Shown here: one piece after another, positions 63,698 through 64,000 of the stretch
Numbering within the stretch: the first letter of the stretch is position 1
How the letters are laid out: the number at the start of each line of letters is the position of its first letter
Origin: Deferribacteres bacterium
GTDB taxonomy: Bacteria > Zhuqueibacterota > Zhuqueibacteria > Zhuqueibacterales > Geothermadaptataceae
DNA length: 64,000 bases
Direction of reading: 5' to 3'
Assembly: GCA_020633675.1 (NCBI GenBank)
Contig: JACKDE010000006.1
Coordinates: 1-64,000 of the forward strand
Translations under genes and position numbers: made by a program
The notes under the pieces: generated by a model
The model's input: the letters and a program-made list of their open reading frames with translations, nothing else
Database searches by the model: none
What the model was told of the DNA's origin: nothing

Positions 63698-64000
63698 TTA
63701 CTCCGTCTTGTCTACTTTCGCAGAAACTGCCGATTTTGAAATTTCAATTTTGGTGTTGTCAGCGATTTGCACCAGGAACGACTTTTCTTTCACACCAACA
63801 ATTTTGCCATAAATACCGCCGGTGGTCATGATTTTATCATTTTTTTCCAGCGACTGTAGCATTTGTTGGTGCTGTTTTTGTTTTTTGACTTGGGGGCGAA
63901 TCATAAAAAAATACATGATGACAAAAATGAGTACGAAAGGCATAAGCAGGCCAAGCATGCTGCCGCCGTCGCCGCCCTGGGGGGGAGCCATCAAAAGAAT
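63698..64000 (-). CDS. yajC: preprotein translocase subunit YajC (5' end uncertain)
   Basis: At least 98 residues. One TM helix (LLMPFVLIFVIMYFFMIRPQ), then KKQKQHQQMLQSLEKNDKIMTTGGIYGKIV and VQIADNTKIEISKSAVSAKV, the YajC domain. YajC associates with SecDF to assist Sec export. The frame is open to the window edge, and the true start may lie outside; TTG 63994 or ATG 63991 are the only starts inside. Confidence 0.9.
   Translation of the reverse strand: MLLMAPPQGGDGGSMLGLLMPFVLIFVIMYFFMIRPQVKKQKQHQQMLQSLEKNDKIMTTGGIYGKIVGVKEKSFLVQIADNTKIEISKSAVSAKVDKTE

Overview
This 64 kb window is a gene-dense bacterial chromosome segment of moderate GC content. It probably belongs to the FCB superphylum, in a Calditrichota/KSB1/Ignavibacteriota-like lineage. 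That placement is inferred from three things: two secreted proteins end in the LGQNYPNPFNPST-type C-terminal sorting domain of the type IX secretion system; outer-membrane barrels and lipoproteins point to a Gram-negative envelope; and the intergenic spaces carry several families of short palindromic or tandem repeats. Most genes have Shine-Dalgarno-like sites (GGAG/AGGAGG), and TTG and GTG starts are fairly common. No ribosomal RNA, insertion sequence, integrase or CRISPR array was seen.

Layout. 1-6.3 kb: end of a class III aminotransferase, an HExxH protein of unknown role, a short RecQ-type helicase, and a PadR regulator with an FtsX/MacB-type permease. 6.6-8.6 kb: an isolated two-gene lysis cassette (triple-SH3 N-acetylmuramidase plus gene-transfer-agent-type holin). 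8.6-13.4 kb: a Rieske-glutamate synthase fusion, a small membrane protein, and a translationally coupled CHAD protein-ParA ATPase pair. 13.7-24 kb: quinone oxidoreductase, OM barrel, M14 peptidase, a 20-copy heptamer repeat, a YjbQ protein, two PQQ-type beta-propellers, an AlkD-like glycosylase, a lipoprotein and a cytochrome c. 24-28 kb: cysteine desulfurase, ECF S-component and OM receptor operon. 28-32.7 kb: a TIR-DUF1566 protein, then two photolyases of different classes. 33-47.8 kb: secreted and carbohydrate-active functions (DUF4397, GH3, GH127, GH29, an AGE-family epimerase) with a VOC dioxygenase/hydrolase pair, a PAP2 protein and a DEAD-box helicase. 47.9-49 kb: four tRNAs. 49.3-52.1 kb: cobalamin adenosyltransferase, thioredoxin reductase, GTP cyclohydrolase I and UPF0173. 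52.6-58.4 kb: TolB-like lipoprotein with carA-carB. 58.8-64 kb: a DUF1028 protein and the conserved yajC-def-fmt-rsmB-PASTA operon.

How the genes work together. Translation housekeeping (def-fmt-rsmB, tRNAs) and pyrimidine/arginine precursor synthesis (carAB) are conventional. DNA repair is well represented (class II photolyase, FeS-type photolyase, AlkD-like, RecQ-like), which suggests exposure to UV or alkylation. GH3/GH127/GH29 plus the epimerase indicate breakdown of plant- or algal-type glycans. The least conventional loci are the CHAD-ParA pair, the orphan lysis cassette, the TIR-DUF1566 protein and the heptamer array. Functions for these are inferred from domains and gene order only.
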